The notes under the pieces are model-generated. The model did no database searches. It was not told where the DNA came from and saw only the letters and a list, made by a program, of their open reading frames with translations. Made by a program: the position numbers and the translations under genes. DNA of 64,000 nt from Pedobacter nutrimenti (lineage in GTDB: Bacteria > Bacteroidota > Bacteroidia > Sphingobacteriales > Sphingobacteriaceae), in assembly GCF_003208655.1 (NCBI RefSeq), contig NZ_QKLU01000006.1, forward strand, positions 285,021 through 349,020, in the 5' to 3' direction. Below, in pieces: positions 50,275 through 59,495 of the stretch; positions within the stretch are counted from its first letter, which is position 1; the number at the start of each line of letters is the position of its first letter.

Positions 50275-52809
50275 ATGGAAGCTAAATTTTCACCACAAGT
50301 CAAAGACGTGATTTCGTTTAGCAGGGAAGAAGCCCTGAGATTAGGTCACGATTATATCGGCGCAGAACATCTTTTATTAGGCTTGATTCGCGAAGGCGAT
50401 GGTATGGCTATTAAAATATTAAAATCACTTGGCGTTGATACAGCCAAATTACGCCGCTCTATCGAAGATGCGGTTAGAGGTACTTCCAGTGTGACGGTTA
50501 ATCTGGGGAACATCCCTTTAACTAAACAGGCTGAGAAGGTACTGAAAATAACCTATCTGGAAGCTAAAATATTTAAAAGCGACCTGATCGGAACAGAACA
50601 TTTGTTGTTGTCTATTTTAAGGGATGATGACAATATTGCTTCTCAGATTTTATTGCAGTACAGCATTAATTATGAGATTTTCAAAAAAGAAGTAGAAGAG
50701 AATAAAGGTGGTTTCAGAGATGATCCACAGGGAAGTGCTTCAACGGGAGGGGATGATGATTACAGGGAAGAAGAAAGCTTTAGCAGCCCTAAAAAGGTGT
50801 CTGACATCAAATCTAAAACGCCTGTTCTGGATAACTTTGGAAGGGACCTGACCAAAGCTGCAGAAGAAGGCCGTTTGGACCCAATTGTCGGCAGGGAAAA
50901 AGAAATTGAGCGTGTTTCTCAAATTTTGTCTCGTCGTAAAAAAAACAACCCAATTTTAATTGGTGAGCCGGGCGTGGGTAAATCTGCGATAGCTGAAGGT
51001 CTTGCCTTAAGAATTATTCAGCGTAAGGTTTCCAGGGTATTGTTTAATAAAAGAGTGGTTACGCTCGACCTGGCCTCATTGGTTGCCGGAACAAAGTATC
51101 GCGGTCAATTTGAAGAACGGATGAAGGCGGTAATGAATGAACTGGAAAAATCGACCGATGTCATCTTGTTTATTGATGAGATTCATACCATTGTTGGTGC
51201 AGGCGGTGCATCTGGATCTTTGGATGCTTCCAATATGTTCAAACCTGCCCTGGCCCGTGGTGAAATTCAATGCATTGGTGCCACCACCCTGGATGAATAC
51301 CGTCAGTATATAGAAAAAGACGGGGCTTTGGATCGTCGTTTCCAGAAAGTGATGATTGAGCCGGCTACTCCGGACGAAACCATAGAGATCCTGAACCGCA
51401 TTAAGGAAAAATACGAAGACCATCATGGGGTAACCTATACAGAGGATGCGATTAAAGCCTGCGTGGCTTTGACTTCCCGTTATATTACCGACCGGTTTTT
51501 ACCGGATAAGGCAATCGATGCTTTAGACGAAGCCGGATCAAGGGTTCACCTGACCAATATCCATGTTCCTGAAAACATCATCGAGATTGAAACCAAAATC
51601 GAAGATATTAAGGTTGAAAAGAATAAAGTGGTTAAAAGCCAGAAATATGAAGAGGCTGCCAAGCTGAGGGATACGGAGAAAAATCTTTTAGAAGATCTGG
51701 AACGTGCCAAAGCGGAATGGGAAGCCGAAACGAAAACCAAACGTTATGTGGTCTCTGAGGAGAACGTAGCAGAGGTCGTTTCTATGATGACTGGTATACC
51801 ATTGCAAAGGGTTGGACAGACCGACAGTCAGAAACTGTTGAATATGTACGATACGGTTGCAACGAAAATTATTGGCCAGGACGATGCGATTAAAAAACTG
51901 ACTAAGGCCATTCAAAGAACCCGGGCAGGATTGAAAGATCCTAAAAAACCTATTGGATCGTTTATTTTCCTTGGGCCTACCGGCGTAGGTAAAACTGAAC
52001 TCGCGAAAGAGCTGGCCCGTTTTATGTTTGACAGTGATGATGCATTGATCCAGATTGACATGAGCGAGTATATGGAGAAATTTGCGGTTTCCCGTTTAGT
52101 GGGAGCGCCTCCGGGTTATGTTGGTTATGAAGAAGGTGGTCAGCTTACTGAAAAGGTACGTCGTAAACCTTATGCTGTGATTCTTTTGGATGAGATTGAA
52201 AAAGCACATCCGGATGTTTTCAATATCCTTTTACAGGTACTGGACGAAGGTCAGCTTACTGACAGTCTGGGACGTAAGGTGGATTTTAGAAATACCATTA
52301 TCATCATGACTTCTAATATTGGTGCGCGTCAGTTGAAAGATTTTGGACAAGGAGTAGGTTTCTCTACTACGGCCAAAACAAATCAGGTAGATGCTCATTC
52401 CAGAGGGGTTATTGAAAATGCGCTAAAACGTGCTTTTGCACCTGAATTTTTAAACAGGGTAGACGATGTGGTTGTTTTCAACACCCTTGGAAGAGAGGAA
52501 ATTTTCAAAATCATTGACATTGAATTGAAATCTTTGTTTGGAAGGGTTCATAACCTGGGTTATGAAGTTAAACTTACAGAACGTGCAAAAGATTTTATCG
52601 CGGATAAAGGTTTTGATATTAATTTCGGAGCAAGGCCGTTAAAACGTGCCATCCAAAAATATCTTGAAGATCCAATTGCAGAGGAAATCCTGAAAGGAGA
52701 GATCCACGATGGGGATGTTTTGGAAATTGACTATGATAAAGAGAGCGATCAGATCGTTGTGGTCAATAAAAATTCAGGTAAGAAAAAAAGAAAAGAAGAG
52801 GGGGCTTAA
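50275..52809 (+). CDS. clpC: ClpC, ATP-dependent Clp protease ATPase subunit
   Basis: An 844-residue Hsp100 unfoldase of the ClpC/MecB branch. Clp_N repeats at about 1-145 (SREEALRLGHDYIGAEHLLLGLIREGDG), AAA1 with GEPGVGKSAIAEG, a UVR-type middle segment (KYEEAAKLRDTEKNLLEDLE), AAA2 with GPTGVGKTELAKE and FLNRVDDVVVFNTL, and a Lys/Glu-rich C-terminus. With ClpP it degrades regulatory and damaged proteins. Monocistronic, ended by a strong terminator. Confidence 0.96.
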   Translation: MEAKFSPQVKDVISFSREEALRLGHDYIGAEHLLLGLIREGDGMAIKILKSLGVDTAKLRRSIEDAVRGTSSVTVNLGNIPLTKQAEKVLKITYLEAKIFKSDLIGTEHLLLSILRDDDNIASQILLQYSINYEIFKKEVEENKGGFRDDPQGSASTGGDDDYREEESFSSPKKVSDIKSKTPVLDNFGRDLTKAAEEGRLDPIVGREKEIERVSQILSRRKKNNPILIGEPGVGKSAIAEGLALRIIQRKVSRVLFNKRVVTLDLASLVAGTKYRGQFEERMKAVMNELEKSTDVILFIDEIHTIVGAGGASGSLDASNMFKPALARGEIQCIGATTLDEYRQYIEKDGALDRRFQKVMIEPATPDETIEILNRIKEKYEDHHGVTYTEDAIKACVALTSRYITDRFLPDKAIDALDEAGSRVHLTNIHVPENIIEIETKIEDIKVEKNKVVKSQKYEEAAKLRDTEKNLLEDLERAKAEWEAETKTKRYVVSEENVAEVVSMMTGIPLQRVGQTDSQKLLNMYDTVATKIIGQDDAIKKLTKAIQRTRAGLKDPKKPIGSFIFLGPTGVGKTELAKELARFMFDSDDALIQIDMSEYMEKFAVSRLVGAPPGYVGYEEGGQLTEKVRRKPYAVILLDEIEKAHPDVFNILLQVLDEGQLTDSLGRKVDFRNTIIIMTSNIGARQLKDFGQGVGFSTTAKTNQVDAHSRGVIENALKRAFAPEFLNRVDDVVVFNTLGREEIFKIIDIELKSLFGRVHNLGYEVKLTERAKDFIADKGFDINFGARPLKRAIQKYLEDPIAEEILKGEIHDGDVLEIDYDKESDQIVVVNKNSGKKKRKEEGA

Positions 52810-52823
52810 CCCGATAGAATAAT

Positions 52824-52858
52824 AAAAAAAGCCGGTACTGTAAGTGCCGGCTTTTTTT
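52824..52858. terminator. Bidirectional terminator after clpC
   Basis: AAAAAAAGCCGGTACT (52824-52839) pairs with AGTGCCGGCTTTTTTT (52843-52858) with one G-U pair. It lies between clpC and the convergent radical SAM gene and has U tracts for both. Confidence 0.92.
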
Positions 52859-52859
52859 A

Positions 52860-53933
52860 TTAGAATAAATTGAGCTGTGCGCCTGGAACACAGAAAAGGC
52901 TCGAGTCGAGTTGGGTTTTAAGCACATTAAGTTTATTGATCCTGCAATGCAGTTTGAAGTTGTCCCTGATGATTTGTGCAATATTTCCTTCGCCCCGCAT
53001 TCTTTGTCCGTACCTGCTGTCATTGACTTGTCCTCCGTGACAGGACTGGATCATATGCCAGACCTTTTCAAACCTATCAGGATAATTTTTTCTCAACCAG
53101 TCCTCAAATATAATTCCTATCGCACCGTTTAATCGGACAATGGTATAACCCGCATGTTTTGCTCCATGGCCAGCAATGGTTTTCAGAATTTTTGGAACTT
53201 CATGATCACTCAGGCCAGGTACCAGCGGTGCAACCATTACGCCAACCGGAATGCCCGCTTTGCTCAAGTCTTCCACAATTTTAAGCCTTTGCTTTGCTGT
53301 GGTTGTCCTGGGTTCCATTTTTGAACGAAGTTCTTCATTTAAACTGTTTATAGATACATAAACAAGGCAAAGATTCAATTTTGCCATTTCCTGAAGTAAA
53401 TCTATGTCTCTGAGTATTAAAGCATTCTTGGTGATCATGCCAATAGGCTGTTTGTAGTCAAGGGCAATTTCGAGAAGTTTTCGGGTAATCCTGTATTTTC
53501 TTTCCGCCGGTTGGTAACAGTCCGTATTTCCGGAAAGCGAGATGACACTGGCATCCCAGTTTTTTCTTTCCAGAAAAGCCTTGAACAATTCAGGGGCATC
53601 TGTTTTTACAATAATTTTTCTTTCGAAATCCAGTCCCGCACTAAAACCCCAATATTCATGGGCATTTCTGGCATAACAATAGGTACAGCCATGCTCGCAA
53701 CCCTGATAGGGGTTCAGGGAATACAACATGCCCACATCAGGACTATCTACTTTATTTACAATAGATTTGGACTTTCCCAGTATGAACGTCGTTTTGCTGT
53801 TCTCTACTTCCCAGTCGTCAATGCCTTCAACATGTTCTTTCACATAATCGTTTTTTAAAAAATGATTGTGTGGGTTAACCTGGGATCCACGGCCTTTCAG
53901 GTAATTGTCCGGGTTTTCTTGCTCGCTTGTCAT
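52860..53933 (-). CDS. PA0069-type radical SAM protein
   Basis: A 357-residue radical SAM protein of the PA0069/Rv2578c family (SplB-related). The cluster motif is C-x3-C-x2-C in SLNPYQGCEHGCTYCYARN. Other family motifs: VSLSGNTDCYQPAERKY, GMITKNALILRD, VSINSLNEELRSKMEPR, APLVPGLSDHEVPKIL and the basic ending RMRGEGNIAQIIRDNFKLH. Its reaction is not established; the relation to spore photoproduct lyase suggests a nucleic-acid-linked role. It is convergent with clpC. Confidence 0.93.
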   Translation of the reverse strand: MTSEQENPDNYLKGRGSQVNPHNHFLKNDYVKEHVEGIDDWEVENSKTTFILGKSKSIVNKVDSPDVGMLYSLNPYQGCEHGCTYCYARNAHEYWGFSAGLDFERKIIVKTDAPELFKAFLERKNWDASVISLSGNTDCYQPAERKYRITRKLLEIALDYKQPIGMITKNALILRDIDLLQEMAKLNLCLVYVSINSLNEELRSKMEPRTTTAKQRLKIVEDLSKAGIPVGVMVAPLVPGLSDHEVPKILKTIAGHGAKHAGYTIVRLNGAIGIIFEDWLRKNYPDRFEKVWHMIQSCHGGQVNDSRYGQRMRGEGNIAQIIRDNFKLHCRINKLNVLKTQLDSSLFCVPGAQLNLF

Positions 53934-53971
53934 AAAGTAAAAATACTAAAAATATTAGTATTTTTACTTAT

Positions 53972-55201
53972 TTATTTAGCACCTGTGATTTCGTAATCCA
54001 TGGGTACCATATCTGCAATTTTTTCATAAGCCCAGAAACCTTCATACAGCAGGGACTTTGGGTTATAGATGCCACCAGAAGCATAAAAGCTTACGGGGGC
54101 CTGGAGCATATGAACCACTGAGATTTGGTAATTGGGAACGTCCAGGGGTCTGCTTATAGAATGTCCTGAGTAATTGGTATAGTCGACGGTTTCCCTTTCT
54201 TTGGTATAGATGATGTAAAGCTCATCTTTGTAGTTCATTGTCTTCAGGTCCTTATAATATTGTCTGACCAGGGTATCTGTCAAAACATCTCCCCGGTTTA
54301 GCATACTGATTTCTTTGGGTTGTTGTTTGACTTTGGACCAATAACCCAATGAGTCACTGGTGGAGGAACCAATACGGATCACTCCATGTTGTGCTTTCAT
54401 CAATCTGTTTATATTGGCATCTATGAGGCTGTCGGAGGGGCGGCCTGGATTTTTGATTTTGCTCAGTTTATTGATGATATAACCTTCTTCTTTTGTCCTG
54501 TTCTGATACAGGGATTTGAAAAAATGCTGGGAAGAACCGTAGTAGGCGATTTCCCGGTTTTTCGCCCAGGTTCTTTTTTTTGAGGAAGAGCCTTTGAGTT
54601 CTTCAAAATTTGGCAGGCCGGCGTAATAAATGGTCCTGGTGTTGTAGTTGTATTCAAAATATTGAAGCAGGTATTTCAAACGGTACCCTAGTGCCTTGTT
54701 TTCGATAACGAGAAATTCATTTGATTTCACCGTGAGTAGTCTGGCATTGTTGTCATAATCGACATCTAAAACCTGTGGATTGAGCAATTTACACTTTTCA
54801 GCGTTTGGTGTTTTACCAATAAAAAATTCTTTGAACAGATTGATATAATGTTCCCTGTTTGGGTCTGTCCGGATAACCACTTCATTTAACTGGATGGTGT
54901 TTTCTTCCAGTTTGATGTCAATGGATACCGATTTATCTGACAGGATGACATTTTTTGTAAAGGGAAGGAAACCCATCATTTGGACCAGCACATCGTAATT
55001 GCCTGGTTTTAGTCCGGTTAAAACAAATCTGCCCTCATTGTTGGTTACAGTTGCCATTTTATAGCCACTGAGGTATATACCCGCACCAGGCAGGGTTTCT
55101 CCTTTTTTGTCTTTGACTTCTCCTGAGATGGAAAGATTTTGACTATAGGCAGAAGTTGAAAAAAGGAGTAAAATAAAAAAGATACAAAAATGTCTGGCCA
55201 T
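53972..55201 (-). CDS. Carboxypeptidase-regulatory-domain secreted protein
   Basis: A 409-residue exported protein. After the signal peptide (MARHFCIFFILLLFSTSAYS, then Q) comes a carboxypeptidase-regulatory-like (CarbopepD_reg) beta-sandwich domain (about 22-105: LSISGEVKDKKGETLPGAGIYL, NNEGRFVLTGLKPGNYDVLVQMMG). The remainder, with NEVVIRTDPNREHYINLFKEFFIG and CKLLNPQVLDVDYD, belongs to a Bacteroidota group of unknown function. I start at the ATG at 55201, because a longer frame from 55309 would overlap the 3' end of recN. It follows recN in the same direction, 41 bases away. Confidence 0.86.
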   Translation of the reverse strand: MARHFCIFFILLLFSTSAYSQNLSISGEVKDKKGETLPGAGIYLSGYKMATVTNNEGRFVLTGLKPGNYDVLVQMMGFLPFTKNVILSDKSVSIDIKLEENTIQLNEVVIRTDPNREHYINLFKEFFIGKTPNAEKCKLLNPQVLDVDYDNNARLLTVKSNEFLVIENKALGYRLKYLLQYFEYNYNTRTIYYAGLPNFEELKGSSSKKRTWAKNREIAYYGSSQHFFKSLYQNRTKEEGYIINKLSKIKNPGRPSDSLIDANINRLMKAQHGVIRIGSSTSDSLGYWSKVKQQPKEISMLNRGDVLTDTLVRQYYKDLKTMNYKDELYIIYTKERETVDYTNYSGHSISRPLDVPNYQISVVHMLQAPVSFYASGGIYNPKSLLYEGFWAYEKIADMVPMDYEITGAK

Positions 55202-55241
55202 AGGTCTAATGTAACTAAATTTTAAGTTACAATATAGGGGG

Positions 55242-56906
55242 TTAACTAATTTTATAGTCAAGAAGTTCCTTGGCATTATCAAGGGCAGATTTTCCAGGAT
55301 CTTTTCCACTTAACATTTCCGCGATGGCAAATATGCGGTCTTTTTTATCAAGTCTTTTGATGCCCGTACTGGTCTTATTTTCTTGTTCCTGTTTGTAGAC
55401 AAAGAAGTGGGCATTTCCTCTTGCTGCAATCTGAGGCAAATGTGTAATGCAAACGACCTGCATGTTTTGCTCCAGGGCGCCAATAACCTGACCTACCCTG
55501 AGTGCTGTTTCCCCCGAAATACCCGTGTCAATTTCATCAAAAATCAAAGTAGGGAGGTCACTATGCTTAGCCAGAATAGATTTGATGGCCAGCATAATCC
55601 TTGATAATTCCCCACCAGATGCGATTTTGGCAACCGGGGCAGGATCCTGTCCGCTATTTGCCGAAAACAGGAGGGAAATGCTGTCTTTCCCATCTTTATT
55701 CAAGTCTGTAAGGACAAGCTGGTTGATTTTAATTTTTGCATTGGGCATTCCGGCCTGTTCCAGAATTTGATCCACCTGATTTTCGGTTGCTTTTATAGAC
55801 TTGCTGCGGTTTGAAGAAAGAACAAGGGCCTTACTTTCCAGTACTTCTTTCAGTCGCATTGTTTCCCTGGTCAGACGTTCAATTTCTTCTTCTCCGCTGA
55901 TCAGTAAAATCAGGTTTTCGGATAACTGGTCCTTTATGGCCAGAAGCAGGGAAATGGTATTTACCCTGTGTTTTTGTTCGAGTGTATAAATAAGGTCCAG
56001 ACGCTGGTTGATTTCTTCTATTCTGGATGGATTGAAAATTACATTTTCTTCCAGAGCGGATAATTCATTGCTGATGTCTTTAAGTTCTATCAGTGTGGAT
56101 TTTAACCTTTCGTTTAATTCGGAATAGGTCTCTTTAAACTGTTCTATAGACTGGAGCTGGATGCTTGCTTCCTTTAAAATAGAAACAGCTGCAGTCTGTT
56201 CCCCGCTGAGCAAATGATAGGCATTGAGCAGGCTTCGTTTAATGGATTCTGCATTATTAAGTGTTTTTAATTCGTTTTCGAGGTTTTCCTGTTCCTCTGG
56301 TTTTAAATCTGCAGCTTCCAGTTCGTTAAATAAAAACTGCTCATAGTCCTGTTTGTTTTTCGCTTCGGTGGCTTTGAGTTGTAATTCCTGTAACTTCTGC
56401 TGGTTTTTTTTGTATTGTTTATAGTCGTTTCTGTAGTCTTCCAGAAGACCATCGTGATTGGCCAGTCCGTCAACAATGGCGAGCTGGAAGGCCGGGTCAT
56501 TCAACTCGAGTGTGGCATGTTGAGAATGGATATCTATCAGTTTTTCCCCTAGTTGTTTCATCAGGGAAAGGGTTACAGGTGTATCGTTTACAAATGCCCG
56601 GGATTTTCCGTCAATTGATATTTCACGGCGTAATGTGCTCTCGGAATAAAAATCCAGGTCATTTTCTTCGAAGAGCGGTTTCAGGTGGTTTCCTTTTAAT
56701 TTAAATACGCCTTCAATAATACATTTCTTTTCCTGGTTAAAGAAGTATTTGGTTTCTGCCCGCTGTCCGAGTATTAAAGACAAGGCACCCAGCATAATTG
56801 ATTTTCCTGCTCCTGTTTCACCTGTAATAATGTTGAGTCCTTTATCGAACTCTATTTCAACATTATCAATTAGGGCATAATTCCGTATAGAAAGTTTCTG
56901 TAGCAT
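55242..56906 (-). CDS. recN: RecN DNA repair protein
   Basis: A 554-residue SMC-like repair ATPase. Walker A GETGAGKS near the N-terminus, a long coiled-coil with a central hinge-like part (about 155-360), signature ASGGELSRIMLAIKSI and Walker B LIFDEIDTGISGETA, then QVVCITHLPQIAARG and the end SGKDPGKSALDNAKELL. It helps process and join double-strand breaks with RecA. In Bacteroidota, recN commonly lies near porD and coaBC; here an M56/BlaI pair lies between. Confidence 0.95.
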   Translation of the reverse strand: MLQKLSIRNYALIDNVEIEFDKGLNIITGETGAGKSIMLGALSLILGQRAETKYFFNQEKKCIIEGVFKLKGNHLKPLFEENDLDFYSESTLRREISIDGKSRAFVNDTPVTLSLMKQLGEKLIDIHSQHATLELNDPAFQLAIVDGLANHDGLLEDYRNDYKQYKKNQQKLQELQLKATEAKNKQDYEQFLFNELEAADLKPEEQENLENELKTLNNAESIKRSLLNAYHLLSGEQTAAVSILKEASIQLQSIEQFKETYSELNERLKSTLIELKDISNELSALEENVIFNPSRIEEINQRLDLIYTLEQKHRVNTISLLLAIKDQLSENLILLISGEEEIERLTRETMRLKEVLESKALVLSSNRSKSIKATENQVDQILEQAGMPNAKIKINQLVLTDLNKDGKDSISLLFSANSGQDPAPVAKIASGGELSRIMLAIKSILAKHSDLPTLIFDEIDTGISGETALRVGQVIGALEQNMQVVCITHLPQIAARGNAHFFVYKQEQENKTSTGIKRLDKKDRIFAIAEMLSGKDPGKSALDNAKELLDYKIS

Positions 56907-57014
56907 ATCCTTTGCTAAATTATAAAAAACTCTCTCTCGATTCTATTAATTCTTTATAAAGAACAAAGGGCATGAATTTTCTTCTGCCCTTTGTCTGTTG
57001 GTTGGATATTTGGT

Positions 57015-59018
57015 TTAGCTTTTTTTATCTGAGCCTTCTGCTTTTTTCTTAATCAGCTGGTCCATTTCCTTTTGATACCTGGATTGCAATTCTTTATATT
57101 CAGGAGAATTATAAAGTTCTTTCATTTCCTCAACATGTTTTTTCCATTCCGGGGAGTTGAACTGTTTTCTGAGTTCTTCTGCATTTTTTCTTAGGCTTTC
57201 CTGTTGCGTTTTCCATTCCGGAGAGTTGAACTGTTTGTTAATGGCCAGACTTTGCTTTTGAATATCTTCCATTTGTTTCTTCCACTCCGGTGAATTGAAG
57301 CGTTTTTTGATTTCTTCGGCGTTCTTTTGAATATCTTCCTGTTGCTTTTTCCATTCCGGAGAGTTGAACTGTTTGTTAATGGCCAGACTTTGTTTCTGGA
57401 TGTCTTCCATTTGTTTCTTCCACTCTGGTGAATTGAAACGTTTTCTGATTTCTTCGGCATTCTTTTGAATATCTTCCTGCTGTTTTTTCCATTCCGGGGA
57501 GTTGAACTGCTTGTTAATGGTCAGACTTTGCTTTTGAATGTCTTCTATTTGTTTCTTCCACTCTGGTGAATTGAAACGTTTTCTGATTTCTTCTGCATTC
57601 TTTTGGATCTCTTCCTGCTGCTTTTTCCATTCCGGGGAGTTGAACTGAGTGGAAATACGGAGGCTTTGTTTTTGAACGTTTTCCATTAGTTTTTTCAATT
57701 CCGGAGAGCTGTTGACATTGTAATTTAATTGATAGCTCATAGGATAGGACAGGCTATACAAACTGTCTTTTTTTAATCTTTCATCTGCGTAGGAAAGATC
57801 AAAGATGGCCTCTTTCCTTAAACTGTCCGGAAGTTCTTTTATTGAATTGTATGTTCTTTTTTGTCCATCAGAATCTATGATGATGACCTTGGTCGCTTTT
57901 GTTTTCTTGGTCGTATCCTGGGGTAGAGCGGTTCTTGTTTTAGTAGGGACTGCAGCAAACTGATCGAGGAAAATTTCTTTGGTTGCAGAAGAAAGATCCT
58001 TTGATACGGTGCTTGCTTTTTTGATCACCTTTGAAGGGTTGATCCAGGCCAGTGAACTTGCGCAGGCTATGGTTAGGCAAATGGCGAAGATTTTCTGTTT
58101 TGCACTCATGTAATTGGTTTTCATATCTGTAATTCTTTTAATGCGTTGATACAAATGTTGATTATGCTCTCCTGTTGCGGCAAGAGAAAATGCGGGTATT
58201 TGTTTTTCTTTTAGCAATTCTATTTTAAGAAGCGCATGTGCATAGGTCAGTGGGGTCCCACTTATGCTTAGTACTTTATCGTCGCAGGCATGTTCCCTTT
58301 CTATCTGGATGAGCCTGCTGCACAACCAAACAAATGGGTTAAAGAAAAGCATGGTTTCAATAACCGTCTTAATCAGGTTCAGCAGGTAGTCATTCCTTCT
58401 GATGTGCGATAATTCATGAATAAGAATGGCTTCCACATGTTGAATGTCCAGTTGAGTGGCAAAAGCAAAGGGAAAAAGAACAATTGGTTTAAAATAACCA
58501 ATGACCAGGGGAACATTTACCTGGGCAGAAAGGTAAAAGCCTACGCTTTTTTGAATGTTTAATTTTGCCTTTATAGTATTAAAAGTCATGTGCCATCCGT
58601 CAGGGACATCAAAACGTGAAGCTTTTTTGAGTGTAATTAGTTTGGCATAACCTGAAAACAACAAAGTCAATTGAAGGAGTACACCTATAGTATAAACTGT
58701 AACCAGCATTGGAAAGTATTGTTCAGCTTTGCCGCTTAAGGATAAATTACTGATGTAATGGTAATAGTTAACGGTGAGGGGAGAGCCTGAATTTGCAGGA
58801 TGATCCGGTAGCTGAAAGAAATGAAAGAAGGTGATAAAGAAGCCTGTAAAAATTAAGCAAATACTTGTGTAGGCCAGATTGTGTTTGGTTTTTGCATTTA
58901 ACCTGGGAAACGACTGCATAACAATAAACAAGACCAGATATGCGATGGCACCTTGCCATAAAGAATGAAATATACTCCAGCCTGTCGCTTTAATAAAGGT
59001 ATTTAAGAATGCTTCCAT
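57015..59018 (-). CDS. BlaR1-like M56 metallopeptidase with tandem C-terminal repeats
   Basis: A 667-residue membrane sensor-protease. The N-terminal 300 residues have several TM helices and the M56 zinc site HELSH (201-205) followed by EHACDD (242-247). The linker has a further TM helix (about 312-328). The C-terminal part (about 445-645) has eight FNSPEW repeats of 23 residues, alternating two forms (one with QKNAEEI, one with QKQSLAI), predicted as extracytoplasmic and helical. In BlaR1 a penicillin-binding domain sits here; it is absent, so the signal sensed is different and unknown. It presumably cleaves or inactivates the BlaI-type repressor encoded 4 bases upstream. Confidence 0.9.
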   Translation of the reverse strand: MEAFLNTFIKATGWSIFHSLWQGAIAYLVLFIVMQSFPRLNAKTKHNLAYTSICLIFTGFFITFFHFFQLPDHPANSGSPLTVNYYHYISNLSLSGKAEQYFPMLVTVYTIGVLLQLTLLFSGYAKLITLKKASRFDVPDGWHMTFNTIKAKLNIQKSVGFYLSAQVNVPLVIGYFKPIVLFPFAFATQLDIQHVEAILIHELSHIRRNDYLLNLIKTVIETMLFFNPFVWLCSRLIQIEREHACDDKVLSISGTPLTYAHALLKIELLKEKQIPAFSLAATGEHNQHLYQRIKRITDMKTNYMSAKQKIFAICLTIACASSLAWINPSKVIKKASTVSKDLSSATKEIFLDQFAAVPTKTRTALPQDTTKKTKATKVIIIDSDGQKRTYNSIKELPDSLRKEAIFDLSYADERLKKDSLYSLSYPMSYQLNYNVNSSPELKKLMENVQKQSLRISTQFNSPEWKKQQEEIQKNAEEIRKRFNSPEWKKQIEDIQKQSLTINKQFNSPEWKKQQEDIQKNAEEIRKRFNSPEWKKQMEDIQKQSLAINKQFNSPEWKKQQEDIQKNAEEIKKRFNSPEWKKQMEDIQKQSLAINKQFNSPEWKTQQESLRKNAEELRKQFNSPEWKKHVEEMKELYNSPEYKELQSRYQKEMDQLIKKKAEGSDKKS
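57080..57710 (-). repeat. 69-bp tandem repeat coding for FNSPEW units
   Basis: Eight units spaced exactly 69 bases apart, with the FNSPEW codons beginning at 57144, 57213, 57282, 57351, 57420, 57489, 57558 and 57627 (plus-strand CCATTCC or CCACTC landmarks). Units alternate, giving a 138-bp (46-residue) higher-order period, with degenerate YNSPEY and NSSPEL units at the two ends. Adjacent copies are nearly identical at the DNA level, a sign of recent amplification. Confidence 0.95.
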
Positions 59019-59022
59019 GGTT

Positions 59023-59406
59023 TTATTTTTTGCTTAGTTCATCCAAATATTTTTTTATAGAATCTATCTCGTCTTTGCTGGCCTCGTGGTTACCCAGGGC
59101 CTGCATCACCAAACGGGCCGCAGATCCATTGAATACCCCATCAATCATTTTGTTGAGCATTTGTTCCTGAGTTTTCTGCTCATTTACCAAGGAACGGTAA
59201 ATATGTGTCTTGGAAGAAGTATCTCTGGACAGCAGACCTTTTTCATGCATGATTTGCATCAGTTTTAAAGTGGTTGTATAACCTGCATCTTTATTCTTTT
59301 CCAGGATTTCGTGGACTTCTCTGACCGTGCAATCTCCTTTTCTCCAAAGGATCTGGAGAATTTCTAATTCACTTTCAGTAGGCTTATGGATGGGGGCAGT
59401 ATTCAT
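59023..59406 (-). CDS. BlaI/MecI-family repressor
   Basis: A 127-residue BlaI-type winged-helix repressor: TESELEILQILWRKGDCTVREVHEIL, NKDAGYTTTLKLMQIMHEKGLLSRD and the C-terminal dimerisation helix with FNGSAARLVMQALG. It pairs with the M56 protease gene 4 bases downstream, the standard BlaI/BlaR arrangement in which the protease relieves repression. Two identical palindromes overlap its own promoter, so it is probably autoregulated. The regulon is unknown; a beta-lactamase gene is not present in the window. Confidence 0.94.
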   Translation of the reverse strand: MNTAPIHKPTESELEILQILWRKGDCTVREVHEILEKNKDAGYTTTLKLMQIMHEKGLLSRDTSSKTHIYRSLVNEQKTQEQMLNKMIDGVFNGSAARLVMQALGNHEASKDEIDSIKKYLDELSKK

Positions 59407-59417
59407 ATGTATGTTTG

Positions 59418-59457
59418 TACGAATGTTTTCGTATATAAATGTACGAATGTTTTCGTA
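59418..59457. promoter_or_regulatory. Twin BlaI-type operators over the blaI promoter
   Basis: TACGAATGTTTTCGTA occurs at 59418-59433 and again, identically, at 59442-59457: two TACGAA-N4-TTCGTA palindromes 24 bases apart. Read on the minus strand, TTTG (59465-59462) and TACATTTA (59443-59436), 18 bases apart, fit the Bacteroidota -33/-7 pair, so one operator covers the spacer and one the transcription start. Dyads of TAC...GTA type are bound by BlaI/MecI repressors. Confidence 0.85.
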
Positions 59458-59495
59458 TAAACAAAATATTTTTTAAAAAAAATGCGCTTTATAGA

